A DNA stretch of 64,000 nt, taken from positions 186,001 through 250,000 of the forward strand of contig NC_008209.1 in NCBI RefSeq assembly GCF_000014045.1, read 5' to 3'. The stretch comes from Roseobacter denitrificans OCh 114 (lineage in GTDB: Bacteria > Pseudomonadota > Alphaproteobacteria > Rhodobacterales > Rhodobacteraceae). The notes beneath the pieces were generated by a model, which did not search any database, was not told the DNA's origin, and saw only the letters and a list, made by a program, of their open reading frames with translations. Numbering within the stretch: the stretch's first letter is position 1; every line of letters starts with the position of its first letter. Shown here piece after piece: positions 1-9,173 of the stretch. The translations under genes were made by a program, and so were the position numbers.

Positions 1-281
1 AATTTGCTGTCCACCTTGTCCCACCAGCCGCCGCCTTGCGCGCCACCGGATTGCATTTCCATGTCCTTGATCCGGAATCCCAGCAAGACGGCTTTCTTGG
101 CCCATTGGTTCACATGCCAATTGCCATCCGCCTGACGCTCGGCCACGCGCAAACCGCCGCCGTCAAGTGCCGCAAGCGTGGCTTCGATTGCATCGCGCTC
201 GGCCCCTTTGGTTGCGGGCGAAATGCTGTCGCGCGCCTCCCATGCGGCCTCGATCGCGGTTTCCAGCTCAGCATTAGACAT
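1..281 (-). CDS. dapD: 2,3,4,5-tetrahydropyridine-2,6-dicarboxylate N-succinyltransferase (5' part only)
   Basis: This is the first 93 codons of the gene; the rest lies beyond the window start. The product would use succinyl-CoA to acylate tetrahydrodipicolinate in the succinylase branch of lysine and diaminopimelate synthesis. The reading frame begins [18 protein letters not shown] and continues with a stretch ending [17 protein letters not shown], which I recognise as the conserved N-terminal domain of DapD. The later left-handed beta-helix domain is not in view. A GGGGAG Shine-Dalgarno lies just upstream of the ATG at 281. The gene is divergent from the LOG-family gene and appears intact as far as it can be read. 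Confidence 0.93.
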   Translation of the reverse strand, partial: MSNAELETAIEAAWEARDSISPATKGAERDAIEATLAALDGGGLRVAERQADGNWHVNQWAKKAVLLGFRIKDMEMQSGGAQGGGWWDKVDSK

Positions 282-315
282 CGGATTCTCCCCTCAGGTG
301 ACAGTGTTCCACGCG

Positions 316-344
316 CCTATACTAGCCACGCAGCGCCCGTGCAA
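316..344 (-). promoter_or_regulatory. Candidate sigma-70 type promoter of dapD
   Basis: Read on the minus strand, TTGCAC (339-344) and TATAGG (316-321) are separated by 17 bases and lie about 35-60 bases before the dapD start codon. The spacing is ideal and each hexamer matches the consensus at four positions. The call is by inspection only. Confidence 0.45.
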
Positions 345-452
345 TGCGTTCACGAAAGTTGAACAACCTCGGGTTAGGTAGGAAAGGCCGTTGCATATCG
401 GCGCACATCATGCGCCCCTGCACGCAAAGCGATTGATCAAAGAGGACTATCC

Positions 453-1289
453 ATGAACCGACGCCACCCTTTGCGCCACGCCTCTGCCGACCGAAAAGCC
501 ATTCGCGAGGTCCCGGACACACCGCAGACCCGCGCACCGGAGTATCGGCTCGCCTTTGCGGATGATGACTTTCTGTGCCGCGAGGAGTTACGCCCGGTCC
601 GGCTGCAACTGGAACTGCTGAAACCTCAGATGCATCTGGATGCACTTGGCATCAACAGCACCATCGTCCTGTTTGGCGGCGCCCGCATCCCGAGCCCGTC
701 GAACAAGGATAGCGCTGCGACTAGAACACTGGCTGATCTGTCGCATTTCTACGACGAAGCGCGGGAGTTTGCGCGGCTGATGACCCTCAAGAGCATGGAA
801 GCCGAGGGCAAGGAAAATGTGATCGTGACCGGGGGCGGCCCCGGCGTGATGGAGGCGGGCAACCGCGGCGCATTGGACGCAGGCGGGCGGTCCATCGGAC
901 TGAACATTGTCCTGCCGCACGAACAGGCGCCCAATTCCTACGTGACGCCTGAACTCTGCTTTAATTTCCACTACTTCGCCATCCGCAAAATGCATTTCCT
1001 GATGCGGGCAAGCGCGATCTGCGTCTTTCCCGGCGGCTTTGGCACGTTGGATGAACTGTTTGAAGCACTCACATTGATACAGACCGGACGCATGCAGCCC
1101 GTCCCGGTTCTGCTATTTGGTCGCAAGTTCTGGGACAGTATCATCAACTGGGATGCGCTGGCCGATGCGGGCACGATTTCCGCCGAGGACCTTGAGTTAT
1201 TCAGCTTTGTGGAAAGTGCTGCGGAAGCGATGGAAATAATTGACCGCTGGCAGGACATGCCGACCCGCGAGGCCATGCCTGGTCGTTAA
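453..1289 (+). CDS. LOG-family Rossmann protein (TIGR00730; cytokinin riboside 5'-monophosphate phosphoribohydrolase-like)
   Basis: The 278-residue product carries the two signatures of the LOG family: GGGPGVMEAGNRGA around residue 130 and PGGFGTLDELFE around residue 195. In characterised members these form the phosphoribohydrolase site that splits nucleoside 5'-monophosphates into base and ribose phosphate. Older annotations call the family lysine decarboxylase, which is misleading. The protein is about 80 residues longer than short LOG enzymes because of an N-terminal extension that is basic at its start. An AGAGGA ribosome site precedes the ATG by seven bases. The natural substrate in bacteria of this group is not known. 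The gene converges on the DsbA-like gene across a palindromic repeat. Confidence 0.85.
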   Translation: MNRRHPLRHASADRKAIREVPDTPQTRAPEYRLAFADDDFLCREELRPVRLQLELLKPQMHLDALGINSTIVLFGGARIPSPSNKDSAATRTLADLSHFYDEAREFARLMTLKSMEAEGKENVIVTGGGPGVMEAGNRGALDAGGRSIGLNIVLPHEQAPNSYVTPELCFNFHYFAIRKMHFLMRASAICVFPGGFGTLDELFEALTLIQTGRMQPVPVLLFGRKFWDSIINWDALADAGTISAEDLELFSFVESAAEAMEIIDRWQDMPTREAMPGR

Positions 1290-1296
1290 TAGCGGT

Positions 1297-1382
1297 ACCT
1301 GATGCATCAAGTATCACGTAACGCGTTGAAATAGTAAAACTAAGGCAGCGCTTGCATGACTCAGGGTTTTCGCGTGACGCTT
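1297..1382. repeat. Palindromic dispersed repeat, degenerate copy A
   Basis: This intergenic segment aligns over nearly its whole length with a second copy at 49973-50069. The core of 23 bases at 1310-1332 is identical in both copies. The right arm, which ends GACGCTT at 1376-1382, is also conserved. The left outer arm is missing here, so the hairpin is less regular than in copy B. It fills the gap between two convergent genes and its last T is the first base (minus-strand view: last base) of the neighbouring stop codon. It is probably a non-coding REP- or MITE-like element or a bidirectional terminator. Confidence 0.75.
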
Positions 1383-2122
1383 CAGGCGCACACCATCTGG
1401 GGCTGTGCGCTTTCGATCTCGATCAGCTTGGTGAGGTCCGCGTCATTGGTGGCGCCGATCACCAGTGTCCGCCCGATCACCGTGCCAGGTGTGCCCGGTA
1501 TGCCGAGCCGTCGACCCAGATCCAAGCTGGTGGCCAAGGCCTGCGCGACGCGCGGTCCTGATACCTCTTGCGCGAAAGCGTCCGGCGGCAAGCCCAATTC
1601 ATGCGCCATAGCACGAAGCGCCACAGGACCGGGACGCAGGAACCGCTGTGATAGATAGGCGCGCGCGGCCTCTTCTGCGTCGAAAAACCGTGCCGCCAGA
1701 ACGGCCTGCGCACTGCGCCGTGACGCCGCCCCCAACAGCGGCATTTCATGCCAGATCAGCCGGACAGGCGCGCCCGCATCCCTGCGCTCCATCAGGCGGT
1801 TTTCAAGGACCTTGCAATAGGGACAATTGAAATCGCTGAAGATCGCAATTGGCACGACTCCCGTCTGCCAACCCTCTGGCCCGAAAAGCGCCACGCAGGG
1901 CGATCCCGCCCGTTGCGGCGCTGGTGTTGATGGGTCTGGCGGCTCAAGCCCGAGAAACGGGTTGCTGGCCGCGGAAACACTGCCCCCGGTGATCCGGCGA
2001 AACCCGGCAAATCCGGGCAGCGGTTCGAATTCGAAATCGGTCGGGATACGTCGCAGTATCGGGGGAATCGCAACGGCAACGGCGACGATACCGCCCCCGA
2101 CAAGCAGGTCGCGACGGCGCAT
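1382..2122 (-). CDS. DsbA-family thiol:disulfide oxidoreductase, exported
   Basis: This 246-residue protein begins [11 protein letters not shown] followed by a hydrophobic stretch, which reads as a signal anchor or a Tat-like signal peptide. A thioredoxin fold follows, with the active site CPYC in IFSDFNCPYCKVLE near residue 100 and a cis-proline region GIPGTPGTVIG near residue 210. The arrangement matches DsbA-type proteins that oxidise or isomerise disulfides in the periplasm. The start codon overlaps the rlmN stop by one base (TAATG), so the two genes are co-transcribed and probably translationally coupled. Its partner DsbB-like protein is not in the window. The stop codon abuts repeat copy A. 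Confidence 0.87.
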   Translation of the reverse strand: MRRRDLLVGGGIVAVAVAIPPILRRIPTDFEFEPLPGFAGFRRITGGSVSAASNPFLGLEPPDPSTPAPQRAGSPCVALFGPEGWQTGVVPIAIFSDFNCPYCKVLENRLMERRDAGAPVRLIWHEMPLLGAASRRSAQAVLAARFFDAEEAARAYLSQRFLRPGPVALRAMAHELGLPPDAFAQEVSGPRVAQALATSLDLGRRLGIPGTPGTVIGRTLVIGATNDADLTKLIEIESAQPQMVCA

Positions 2123-3306
2123 TATGCGCCCGCCAGACCCGTCTCTGCCGCGATCTGTTTGCGGGACTTGCGCGCGCGTTCGGTTGCAGATTTCAACTGC
2201 CCGCAGGCCGCCATGATGTCTTCACCGCGCGGCGTTCGGATGGGCGATGCGTACCCGGCCTTGTAGATGATATCGGCAAAGGCGCGGATGCGATTGTTGG
2301 ACGAGCGTTTGTAGGGCGCGCCGGGCCATTCGTTGAAAGGGATCAGATTGATCTTGGCGGGAATGCCGTCAATCAGTTTGACGAGGCGGCGGGCGTCTTC
2401 GTCGCTGTCATTAACGCCGTGCAGCATCACGTATTCAAAGGTGATCCGTTCTGAATTGGACACTTTGGGATAGGCCCGCAAAGCCTCCAACAGCACCTCT
2501 ATGTTCCAGCGTTTGTTGATCGGGACCAACGTGTCACGCACGTCATCGGTGGTTGCGTGAAAGCTCACGGCGAGCTGGCAGCCGATTTCAACAGCGGTGC
2601 GCGCGATTTCCGGCACGACACCGGATGTGGACAAGGTGATGCGGCGTCGGGACAATTGTATCCCCTCAGGGTCCATGGCGATTTTCATCGCGTCACGGAC
2701 GTTTTCAAAATTATAAAGCGGCTCCCCCATGCCCATCAGGACGATGTTGCTGAGCAGCCGCGTCTCGTCCTTGGGCGCCCCGATTTCGGGCCACTCACCC
2801 AGATCGTCGCGTGCAACCATCACCTGACCGATGATTTCGGCAGCGGTGAGGTTGCGCACCAGCTTTTGCGTGCCTGTGTGACAGAACGAACAGGTCAGCG
2901 TGCACCCCACCTGACTGGAAACGCATAGCGTCCCGCGCCCCTCGTCGGGGATATAGACGACCTCCACCTCGTGCCCGCCGGCGATGCGCACAAGGTATTT
3001 GCGCGTGCCATCCTCACTGACCTGACGGGTGACGACCTCCGGGACTTCAACGACGAATTTTTCCTTGAGCTGCGCGCGATAGGCCTTGGACAGGTTGGTC
3101 ATCAGATCAAAGTCGCGCACGCCCCATTGATAGATCCATTGCCAGATCTGCCCCACCCGCATCTTGGCCTGTTTTTCGGGCGTGCCCTCGGCAATCAACG
3201 CATCGCGCATGGCTGCACGGGTCAGACCCACCAGATTGACGGGGCCATCGGGCAATTTGCGCGGAATGGTGTGGACATCTTGCGTGATAGGCGCGTTGGC
3301 GGGCAT
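2122..3306 (-). CDS. rlmN: 23S rRNA (adenine2503-C2)-methyltransferase, radical SAM
   Basis: The product methylates carbon 2 of A2503 in 23S rRNA, and in known homologues also A37 of some tRNAs. The radical SAM triad Cys135, Cys139 and Cys142 lies in [14 protein letters not shown], and the family motif GMGEPLYN follows. A C-terminal region with the conserved catalytic cysteine (MAACGQL) is present. The best start is the ATG at 3306, preceded by GAGAG at eight bases; a longer frame would need a TTG at 3321. The 394-residue length is normal for the family in Rhodobacterales. The gene is first in a two-gene unit with the DsbA-like gene. Confidence 0.95.
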   Translation of the reverse strand: MPANAPITQDVHTIPRKLPDGPVNLVGLTRAAMRDALIAEGTPEKQAKMRVGQIWQWIYQWGVRDFDLMTNLSKAYRAQLKEKFVVEVPEVVTRQVSEDGTRKYLVRIAGGHEVEVVYIPDEGRGTLCVSSQVGCTLTCSFCHTGTQKLVRNLTAAEIIGQVMVARDDLGEWPEIGAPKDETRLLSNIVLMGMGEPLYNFENVRDAMKIAMDPEGIQLSRRRITLSTSGVVPEIARTAVEIGCQLAVSFHATTDDVRDTLVPINKRWNIEVLLEALRAYPKVSNSERITFEYVMLHGVNDSDEDARRLVKLIDGIPAKINLIPFNEWPGAPYKRSSNNRIRAFADIIYKAGYASPIRTPRGEDIMAACGQLKSATERARKSRKQIAAETGLAGA

Positions 3307-3416
3307 GGGAACGACTCTCAATTGGCTGAATGCCGCTCTATATAGGGTTTTTGGATCAGATCAAAAGAAAAAGCACCGCCCGCCGGGCCGGGCCTTGCGC
3401 CACGTCCGGACCGGGA

Positions 3417-3947
3417 TCAACCCGCGCAGCGTTTTTCCGCGTCTTCGGTTGCGGCAGTAAACCCGAGAAGGGAAAACGTATCCTTGGTGGTCGTTCCCCG
3501 GCTGGAGATGCCAGTCACAACCGCATCCGCCCCACGCTTCATCGCGGCGACCAGCTTGGCATCATCCGCAGCGGTCGCAGGCCACGCCCAGTCGCCATCG
3601 GTAAACAGGGAATATTCCGTGCCGCCAATCTCCACCGAGACCTGACTGCCATCCCGGAACGGATATCCGCCGGTAAAGGCCACCTGACCATTCGCGTTGG
3701 CGGAGGGTCGGAAAAAGACCATCAGCAGTATCTCGCCCCGGTTGGCCGCCACAACGCGCCCGTCACGGGTGTTCACCGTTTCTGTCGGGACAGAAACGCT
3801 CCAGCATTCTTTCGGATTGTCTTCGACAAAGACGCTCCAGTCGGTCTTGGCAGCGACGCGGTTGTTGCTGACCTCTTGCGCGGCGGCTAATGACCCCACG
3901 AGTGACAATGCACCGACCAACCCGAGGAAACTCTTCGAAATTCGCAT
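3417..3947 (-). CDS. Invasion-associated locus B (IalB) family periplasmic protein
   Basis: The 176-residue product has an N-terminal signal peptide (MRISKSFLGLVGALSLVGSLAAAQ, cleavage probably after AAA). The mature part has the IalB-family pattern, with the stretch WSVSVPTE, the RGEILLMVFFRP strand and a single C-terminal cysteine. The family is named for a Bartonella factor for red-cell invasion, but in free-living roseobacters the role is unknown and probably concerns the cell envelope. A GGAGG lies ten bases before the ATG at 3947, which favours this start over the ATG at 3971. It is a single gene, divergent from the asparaginase gene. Confidence 0.75.
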   Translation of the reverse strand: MRISKSFLGLVGALSLVGSLAAAQEVSNNRVAAKTDWSVFVEDNPKECWSVSVPTETVNTRDGRVVAANRGEILLMVFFRPSANANGQVAFTGGYPFRDGSQVSVEIGGTEYSLFTDGDWAWPATAADDAKLVAAMKRGADAVVTGISSRGTTTKDTFSLLGFTAATEDAEKRCAG

Positions 3948-4120
3948 GCTTTTACAGCCTCCAGCTGTCATAACCTCAATTTACCAGCCTGCTGTGGTGG
4001 CTATTTTATACCACTCTTTCCGACAGACGACCTTGTTTCTCGATGAAACAGACAGTAGCCCAAATTATGCAGGAGGCGAAAGCCTGATTGGCAAAAATTC
4101 GCTAAAACGTGAGGAAAAAA

Positions 4121-5101
4121 ATGTCTCAACCGGTCCCAATGGTCGAAATCTGGCGCGGTCCGTTTCTGGAGAGCATGCACACGGGCCATGCCGTGATCTG
4201 TGACGCAGCAGGTGGGATCATCGAGGCGTGGGGCAACCCGGATCAGGTGGTGTTGTCGCGCAGTTCCTCCAAAATGATACAGGCACTGCCGTTGATCGAC
4301 TCCGGTGCCGCAGATGCCATGGGCCTGACCCCGCAACATCTCGCACTGGCCTGTGCATCGCATGGCGGGGCACCCATGCATACGCAGCGTGTTCAGGCAT
4401 GGCTGGAGACCCTTGATCTGACAGATGATGCGCTGCGCTGTGGGGCGCATATGCCGTATGATCCGGTGACGCATGACCAGATGCTGATCGCGGGTGAGAA
4501 ACCGTGCCAGCGTCACAACAATTGTTCGGGCAAGCATGCCGGCTTTTTGACCCTGTCCAAACACCTCGGTGGTGACAGCGGGTACATCGACACGGATCAT
4601 CCGGTGCAAAAAGCCGTGTTGGAGGCGTTTGAGAGGCTCACGTCAGAAACATCGCCCGGCTTTGGCATTGATGGATGTTCGGCCCCGAATTTTGCGAGCA
4701 GCCTGCATGGAATGGCCCGTGCGATGGCCCGGTTTGCGGCCAGTCCAGAAGACAGCGCCGAGGCACGCCTGCATCAGGCGATGCGGCTGCATCCTGAACT
4801 GGTGGCGGGTGAAAACCGTGCCTGTACGGACCTGATGCGGGCGACCGACGGTAAAGTTGCCATAAAAACCGGGGCCGAAGGGTTCTTCAATGTGATAATC
4901 CCCGAACAGAAGATCGGCATCGCGCTGAAGATCACCGATGGAACGACGCGCGCGTCCGAATGCGCGATTGCGGCGATTTTGGTCAAACTGGGCGTTCTGG
5001 CACCGGATCACCCCGCGACGATGAAATATGTGAATGCCCCCATTCTGAACCGCAGGGGAGTCACCACAGGCCATATGCGCGCCGCGCCCGCGCTGCTGTA
5101 A
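4121..5101 (+). CDS. Type II-like asparaginase (PF06089 family)
   Basis: This 326-residue protein belongs to the asparaginase family typified by the inducible Rhizobium etli enzyme, which hydrolyses asparagine to aspartate and ammonia. It is unrelated to E. coli AnsA/AnsB. Recognisable family blocks are SRSSSKMIQALPL near residue 50, LALACASHGG near residue 75, NNCSGKHAGFL near residue 130 and IDGCSAPNF near residue 185. The ATG at 4121 follows GAGGAAAAAA; a GTG four codons earlier lies in the same stretch and is unlikely to be used. No signal peptide is visible, so it should be cytoplasmic. It converges on serB with only seven bases between stop codons. Confidence 0.88.
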   Translation: MSQPVPMVEIWRGPFLESMHTGHAVICDAAGGIIEAWGNPDQVVLSRSSSKMIQALPLIDSGAADAMGLTPQHLALACASHGGAPMHTQRVQAWLETLDLTDDALRCGAHMPYDPVTHDQMLIAGEKPCQRHNNCSGKHAGFLTLSKHLGGDSGYIDTDHPVQKAVLEAFERLTSETSPGFGIDGCSAPNFASSLHGMARAMARFAASPEDSAEARLHQAMRLHPELVAGENRACTDLMRATDGKVAIKTGAEGFFNVIIPEQKIGIALKITDGTTRASECAIAAILVKLGVLAPDHPATMKYVNAPILNRRGVTTGHMRAAPALL

Positions 5102-5108
5102 CGGGCCA

Positions 5109-5984
5109 TTACGCGGGGTGCACAAAATCCTGCTCCGCGTAGCCTTGCAGGTACAGCAACGCGGTCAGGTCCCCGTGATTGATGCGGATATCGCACTGGG
5201 CGGCAACGCTCGGTTTGGCATGGAGCGCGACACCGGTGCCCGCAGCTTTCAGCATTCCCAGATCGTTCGCGCCATCCCCAACGGCCAGCACGTCAGTTGG
5301 CGCAAGGCTCAGGCGCTGCGTGATGTCGTGCAGGGCGTCGACTTTGGCTTGCTGACCCAGGATTGGCGTGCCGACCTCACCAGTAAGAATGCCGTCCTTG
5401 GCCAGCAATGTATTGGCACGGTTTTCGTCAAAGCCAAGCTTGCTGGCGATGGCTTGCGTGAACGCGGTGAATCCACCGGACACCAGCGCGGCATGCGCGC
5501 CATTGGCTTTCATCGTAGCCAGTAGCACTGGACCGCCCGGCATCAGGGTGATGCGCGATGATAGCACATGCTCAATGGTTGCAACCGGCAGACCTTTGAG
5601 AAGCCCGACGCGTTCCCGCAAGGCTGCATCGAAATCCAGTTCGCCATTCATGGCGCGCGCGGTGATCCCTTTGACATGCTCTCCGACGCCTGCCTCGTCA
5701 GCAAGTTCGTCGATACATTCCTGTTCAATCATGGTGCTGTCCATGTCCGCCAGCAGCATCTTCTTGCGCCGCCCTGCCGCAGGCTGTGCGACCAGATCAA
5801 CCCCGAGGCCCTGCATCTCAGCCCAGACCTCCCACAGGTTCTCCGGCTTTTGCGCAACCTGAAACTCTGCCGCCCCACCCGGGGACAGCCACACAACATC
5901 GCCACCACCCCAGGCGTTTCGCAGGGAATCAGCCAAAGCCGGCGCCAGCGTTCCGGGTTTTGCGATAAGGGTGATTGAAAACAT
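5109..5984 (-). CDS. serB: Phosphoserine phosphatase
   Basis: The enzyme catalyses the last step of serine synthesis, phosphoserine to serine and phosphate. The HAD-family nucleophile motif DMDST is at residues 80-84, the phosphate-binding Ser in LVSGGFT follows, and the metal-binding GDGAND motif is near residue 235. The first 70 residues form the short N-terminal domain usual in alphaproteobacterial SerB. The chosen ATG at 5984 opens directly onto the conserved N-terminus (MFSITLIAKPG); an upstream in-frame extension has no family similarity. The gene is divergent from serC-serA, so the whole phosphorylated serine pathway is grouped here. Confidence 0.94.
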   Translation of the reverse strand: MFSITLIAKPGTLAPALADSLRNAWGGGDVVWLSPGGAAEFQVAQKPENLWEVWAEMQGLGVDLVAQPAAGRRKKMLLADMDSTMIEQECIDELADEAGVGEHVKGITARAMNGELDFDAALRERVGLLKGLPVATIEHVLSSRITLMPGGPVLLATMKANGAHAALVSGGFTAFTQAIASKLGFDENRANTLLAKDGILTGEVGTPILGQQAKVDALHDITQRLSLAPTDVLAVGDGANDLGMLKAAGTGVALHAKPSVAAQCDIRINHGDLTALLYLQGYAEQDFVHPA

Positions 5985-6229
5985 ACGCGTGCCATCCCAT
6001 CGGGTCGAAGTCCGCGCCGAAGTACACAGGTGCGCCCCTGCAACGCAACCACGCAGCGCGTTATTTTTCAAACGTCCCATCAACATGCGCCACGTTCAAT
6101 GCGCGCATTTCTTGGTTTTGCGCCCCACGGTAAGCAGGCACATCCCGGGATACCTTGTTTCCGATGGTAAACAGGCGTGCAGCCTAAAGCGCAGTTTTAC
6201 ACGATTATCCGTCAGGTATGCTGTTGTGC
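5985..6229. other. Divergent intergenic region between serB and the serC leader
   Basis: No gene is visible here. The part nearest serC has a weak promoter candidate on the plus strand, TTTACA (6196-6201) and TATGCT (6217-6222), with a short 15-base spacer. It would start transcription near 6229, just in front of the structured leader. I see nothing else recognisable in the rest of the region. Confidence 0.4.
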
Positions 6230-6307
6230 CGCTGCGCTGCGTCAACTATTCACGCAAGTGGGACACCCTTCCCCAACGAAGGGCGATTATCTGGAAGGAT
6301 AGCATCA
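6230..6307 (+). ncRNA. serC 5' leader, candidate serC-motif regulatory RNA
   Basis: The leader holds one short hairpin (TGCGT at 6238-6242 with ACGCA at 6252-6256) and a second one (CCCTTC at 6266-6271 with GAAGGG at 6278-6283). The bases CCTTCC (6267-6272) could instead pair with the Shine-Dalgarno GGAAGG (6293-6298). The second hairpin and ribosome-site sequestration therefore exclude each other. This position and layout fit the published serC RNA motif, a predicted alphaproteobacterial leader found upstream of serC; I have not run a covariance model. Its ligand, if any, is unknown. Confidence 0.6.
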
Positions 6308-7471
6308 ATGGCTATACAACAACCGGCAACACGGCCGGCCCCTAAACCTGTCGCCGTTCCGGCGAATCCGCGTTTTTCTTCAGGCCCTTGCGCCAAACCA
6401 CCGACATTTGATCTGAAAAAGCTGGCGGATGCACCGCTCGGCAGGTCGCACCGTGCATCTGAGGGCAAAGCGAAGCTGCTCAAGGCGATTGAGACGACCC
6501 GCGAAGTCCTCGGCGTGCCCGACGACTATCGCATCGGCATCGTCCCGGCGTCAGACACCGGCGCTTACGAAATGGCCATGTGGTCGCTTCTGGGGGAACG
6601 CCATGCCGAAATGGTTGCCTGGGAAAGCTTTGGCGCGGGCTGGGTCACGGATGTGGTCAAGCAACTCAAGATTGCCCACACGGTTCACACGGCAGACTAT
6701 GGCGACATCGTGGATATGGCCGCGTTGAACTACGATCACGACGTTTGCTTTACGTGGAATGGAACGACCTCTGGCGTGCGCATGCCGTCGGGTGATGCGA
6801 TTCCGGCGGACCGCGCCGGGCTGACCCTGTGCGATGCCACCTCGGCCGCATTCGCGATGGATTTGCCGTGGGACAAGCTCGATGTGACCACATTCAGCTG
6901 GCAAAAGGTGCTCGGAGGCGAGGCGGCACATGGCATGCTGATCCTGAGCCCGCGCGCTGTCGAGCGGTTGGAAAGCTATACACCGCCCTGGCCCTTGCCC
7001 AAGATTTTTCGCCTCACCAAAGGCGGCAAACTGATCGAAGGTATTTTTACCGGTGCCACGATCAATACGCCCTCCATGCTATGCGTCGAGGATTATCTGC
7101 AAGCCTTGGACTGGGCCAAGTCGGTCGGCGGTCTGCAAGGTCTGATCGCGCGGGCGGACGCCAATGCAGGCGCAATCGCTGACTTCGTCGCGGCCCATGA
7201 CTGGATCGATTTTCTGGCCAAAGACCCGGCGACACGGTCGAACACTTCCGTTTGCCTGAGGTTTACCGACGCTCGTATCACGGATGGCGCAGCATTCGCG
7301 AAAGCCGTGGCAAAGCGTCTGGCGGATGAAAACGTGGCGCTTGATATCGGGGCCTATCGCGAAGCGCCTGCCGGGCTGCGTATCTGGTGCGGTGGCACGG
7401 TCGAGACCTCGGACATCACCGCAATGCTGCCTTGGCTCGCGTGGGCCTTCGAAGCCGAAATCAACGCGTAA
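6308..7471 (+). CDS. serC: Phosphoserine aminotransferase
   Basis: The 387-residue enzyme converts 3-phosphohydroxypyruvate and glutamate to phosphoserine, the second step of serine synthesis, using PLP. The sequence opens with a proline-rich tail and then [10 protein letters not shown], the phosphate-binding start of the alphaproteobacterial SerC subgroup. The PLP lysine lies in [15 protein letters not shown] near residue 200. It sits 42 bases before serA and is probably co-transcribed with it. The ATG at 6308 follows GGAAGGAT; upstream extension in frame runs through the leader RNA and is rejected. Confidence 0.95.
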   Translation: MAIQQPATRPAPKPVAVPANPRFSSGPCAKPPTFDLKKLADAPLGRSHRASEGKAKLLKAIETTREVLGVPDDYRIGIVPASDTGAYEMAMWSLLGERHAEMVAWESFGAGWVTDVVKQLKIAHTVHTADYGDIVDMAALNYDHDVCFTWNGTTSGVRMPSGDAIPADRAGLTLCDATSAAFAMDLPWDKLDVTTFSWQKVLGGEAAHGMLILSPRAVERLESYTPPWPLPKIFRLTKGGKLIEGIFTGATINTPSMLCVEDYLQALDWAKSVGGLQGLIARADANAGAIADFVAAHDWIDFLAKDPATRSNTSVCLRFTDARITDGAAFAKAVAKRLADENVALDIGAYREAPAGLRIWCGGTVETSDITAMLPWLAWAFEAEINA

Positions 7472-7513
7472 CGCGCGCAACACCATTCCAGACTTCAAAA
7501 AAGGACCAACAAG

Positions 7514-9109
7514 ATGGCTCCCAAAGTACTTATTTCCGACAAACTGTCACCCGCCGCTGTTCAGATCTTCAAGGACCGGGGCATTGACGTGGATTTCCAA
7601 CCGGATGTTGGAAAAGACAAGGACAAGCTGGCCGAGATCATCGGCGATTACGACGGCCTCGCCATCCGCTCTGCGACCAAGGCGACCGCGAAGATCATCG
7701 CCGCGGCAACCAACCTCAAGGTGATCGGGCGTGCCGGGATCGGCACCGACAACATCGACAAGGATGCAGCCTCCAAGAAAGGCATCATCGTGATGAACAC
7801 GCCCTTCGGCAACATGATCACGACGGCCGAACACGCCATTGCGATGATGTTCGCGGTGGCGCGCCAGATTCCCGAGGCCTCCGCTTCGACCCACGCGGGC
7901 AAATGGGAAAAGTCGAAATTCATGGGCGTTGAATTGACGGGCAAGACACTTGGCGTGATCGGGGCCGGGAACATCGGTGGCATCGTCTGCGACCGCGCAA
8001 AGGGCCTCAAGATGAAGGTTGTCGCCTACGATCCGTTTCTGGGCGAGGAAAAAGCCAAGAAGATGGGCGTAGAAAAGGTTGAACTTGACGCGCTTTTGGC
8101 ACGCGCGGATTTCATCACCCTGCATGTGCCATTCACCGACCAGACGGCGAATATCCTGAGCGCTGAAGCGATAGCGAAGATGAGACCCGGTGTGCGGATC
8201 ATCAACTGCGCGCGCGGCGGTCTGGTGGATGAAGAGGCGCTGGCCGCAGCCCTCAAATCGGGCCATGTGGCAGGGGCCGCCTTTGACGTGTTCTCGCAGG
8301 AACCGGCGACGGAAAACCCGTTGTTCAATCTGCCCAATGTCGTCTGCACCCCGCATCTGGGCGCGGCGACCAGCGAGGCACAGGAAAACGTCGCCCTTCA
8401 GGTGGCCGAACAAATGTCCGACTATCTGCTGACCGGCGCGGTGAGCAACGCGCTCAACATGCCATCCGTCACCGCCGAAGAGGCCAAGGTGATGGGCCCT
8501 TGGCTCAAACTGTCCGGGCATCTGGGCGCGTTTATCGGTCAGATGACGGATGAGCCGATCAAGGCGATCAACATCCTCTATGACGGGTCCGTGGCCGAAA
8601 TGAACCTCTCCGCGCTGAATTGCGGTGTGATTGCGGGCATCATGAAAAAGGCGAACCCGGATGTGAACATGGTGTCGGCCCCCGTCATCGCACAGGAACG
8701 CGGCATCACGATCTCGACCACGAACCAAAGCAAGTCCGGCGTATTTGATGGATACATCAAGGTGACGGTCGTTACCGACAAGCGCGAGCGTTCCATCGCA
8801 GGCACCGTGTTTTCGGACGGCAAGCCCCGGTTTATCCAGATCAAGGGCATTCAGATTGACGCCGAAGTCGGTGCGCATATGCTCTATACCACCAACGAGG
8901 ACGTGCCGGGTATCATCGGCACGCTGGGCCAGACCATGGGCGAAAACGGCGTGAACATTGCGAACTTTACGCTGGGGCGTGCCGAAGCAAAGGGCGAAGC
9001 CATTGCGTTGCTCTATGTGGATGATCAGGTGCCGGCGCCGGTCATCAAAAAGCTGGAAAAAACGGGCATGTTCACGCAGGTGAAACCGCTGATTTTTGAC
9101 GTCGCATAA
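7514..9109 (+). CDS. serA: D-3-phosphoglycerate dehydrogenase
   Basis: This 531-residue NAD-dependent enzyme commits 3-phosphoglycerate to serine synthesis. The catalytic domain shows GRAGIGTDNID, the nucleotide-binding GVIGAGNIGG near residue 150, the substrate-binding CARGGLVDE and the catalytic histidine in CTPHLGAAT. A long intervening domain and a C-terminal ACT domain (from about residue 455, LYTTNEDVPGIIGTLG) follow, as in the long SerA type where serine feedback may act. An AAGGA site precedes the ATG. The gene converges on tdh with 64 untranslated bases between them. Confidence 0.96.
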   Translation: MAPKVLISDKLSPAAVQIFKDRGIDVDFQPDVGKDKDKLAEIIGDYDGLAIRSATKATAKIIAAATNLKVIGRAGIGTDNIDKDAASKKGIIVMNTPFGNMITTAEHAIAMMFAVARQIPEASASTHAGKWEKSKFMGVELTGKTLGVIGAGNIGGIVCDRAKGLKMKVVAYDPFLGEEKAKKMGVEKVELDALLARADFITLHVPFTDQTANILSAEAIAKMRPGVRIINCARGGLVDEEALAAALKSGHVAGAAFDVFSQEPATENPLFNLPNVVCTPHLGAATSEAQENVALQVAEQMSDYLLTGAVSNALNMPSVTAEEAKVMGPWLKLSGHLGAFIGQMTDEPIKAINILYDGSVAEMNLSALNCGVIAGIMKKANPDVNMVSAPVIAQERGITISTTNQSKSGVFDGYIKVTVVTDKRERSIAGTVFSDGKPRFIQIKGIQIDAEVGAHMLYTTNEDVPGIIGTLGQTMGENGVNIANFTLGRAEAKGEAIALLYVDDQVPAPVIKKLEKTGMFTQVKPLIFDVA

Positions 9110-9173
9110 ATTGCGCGTTTCAGGGTGAGGCAGGGGCGCTTTGATGCCTTTGCCTTGCCCATTGGTTTGCGGG

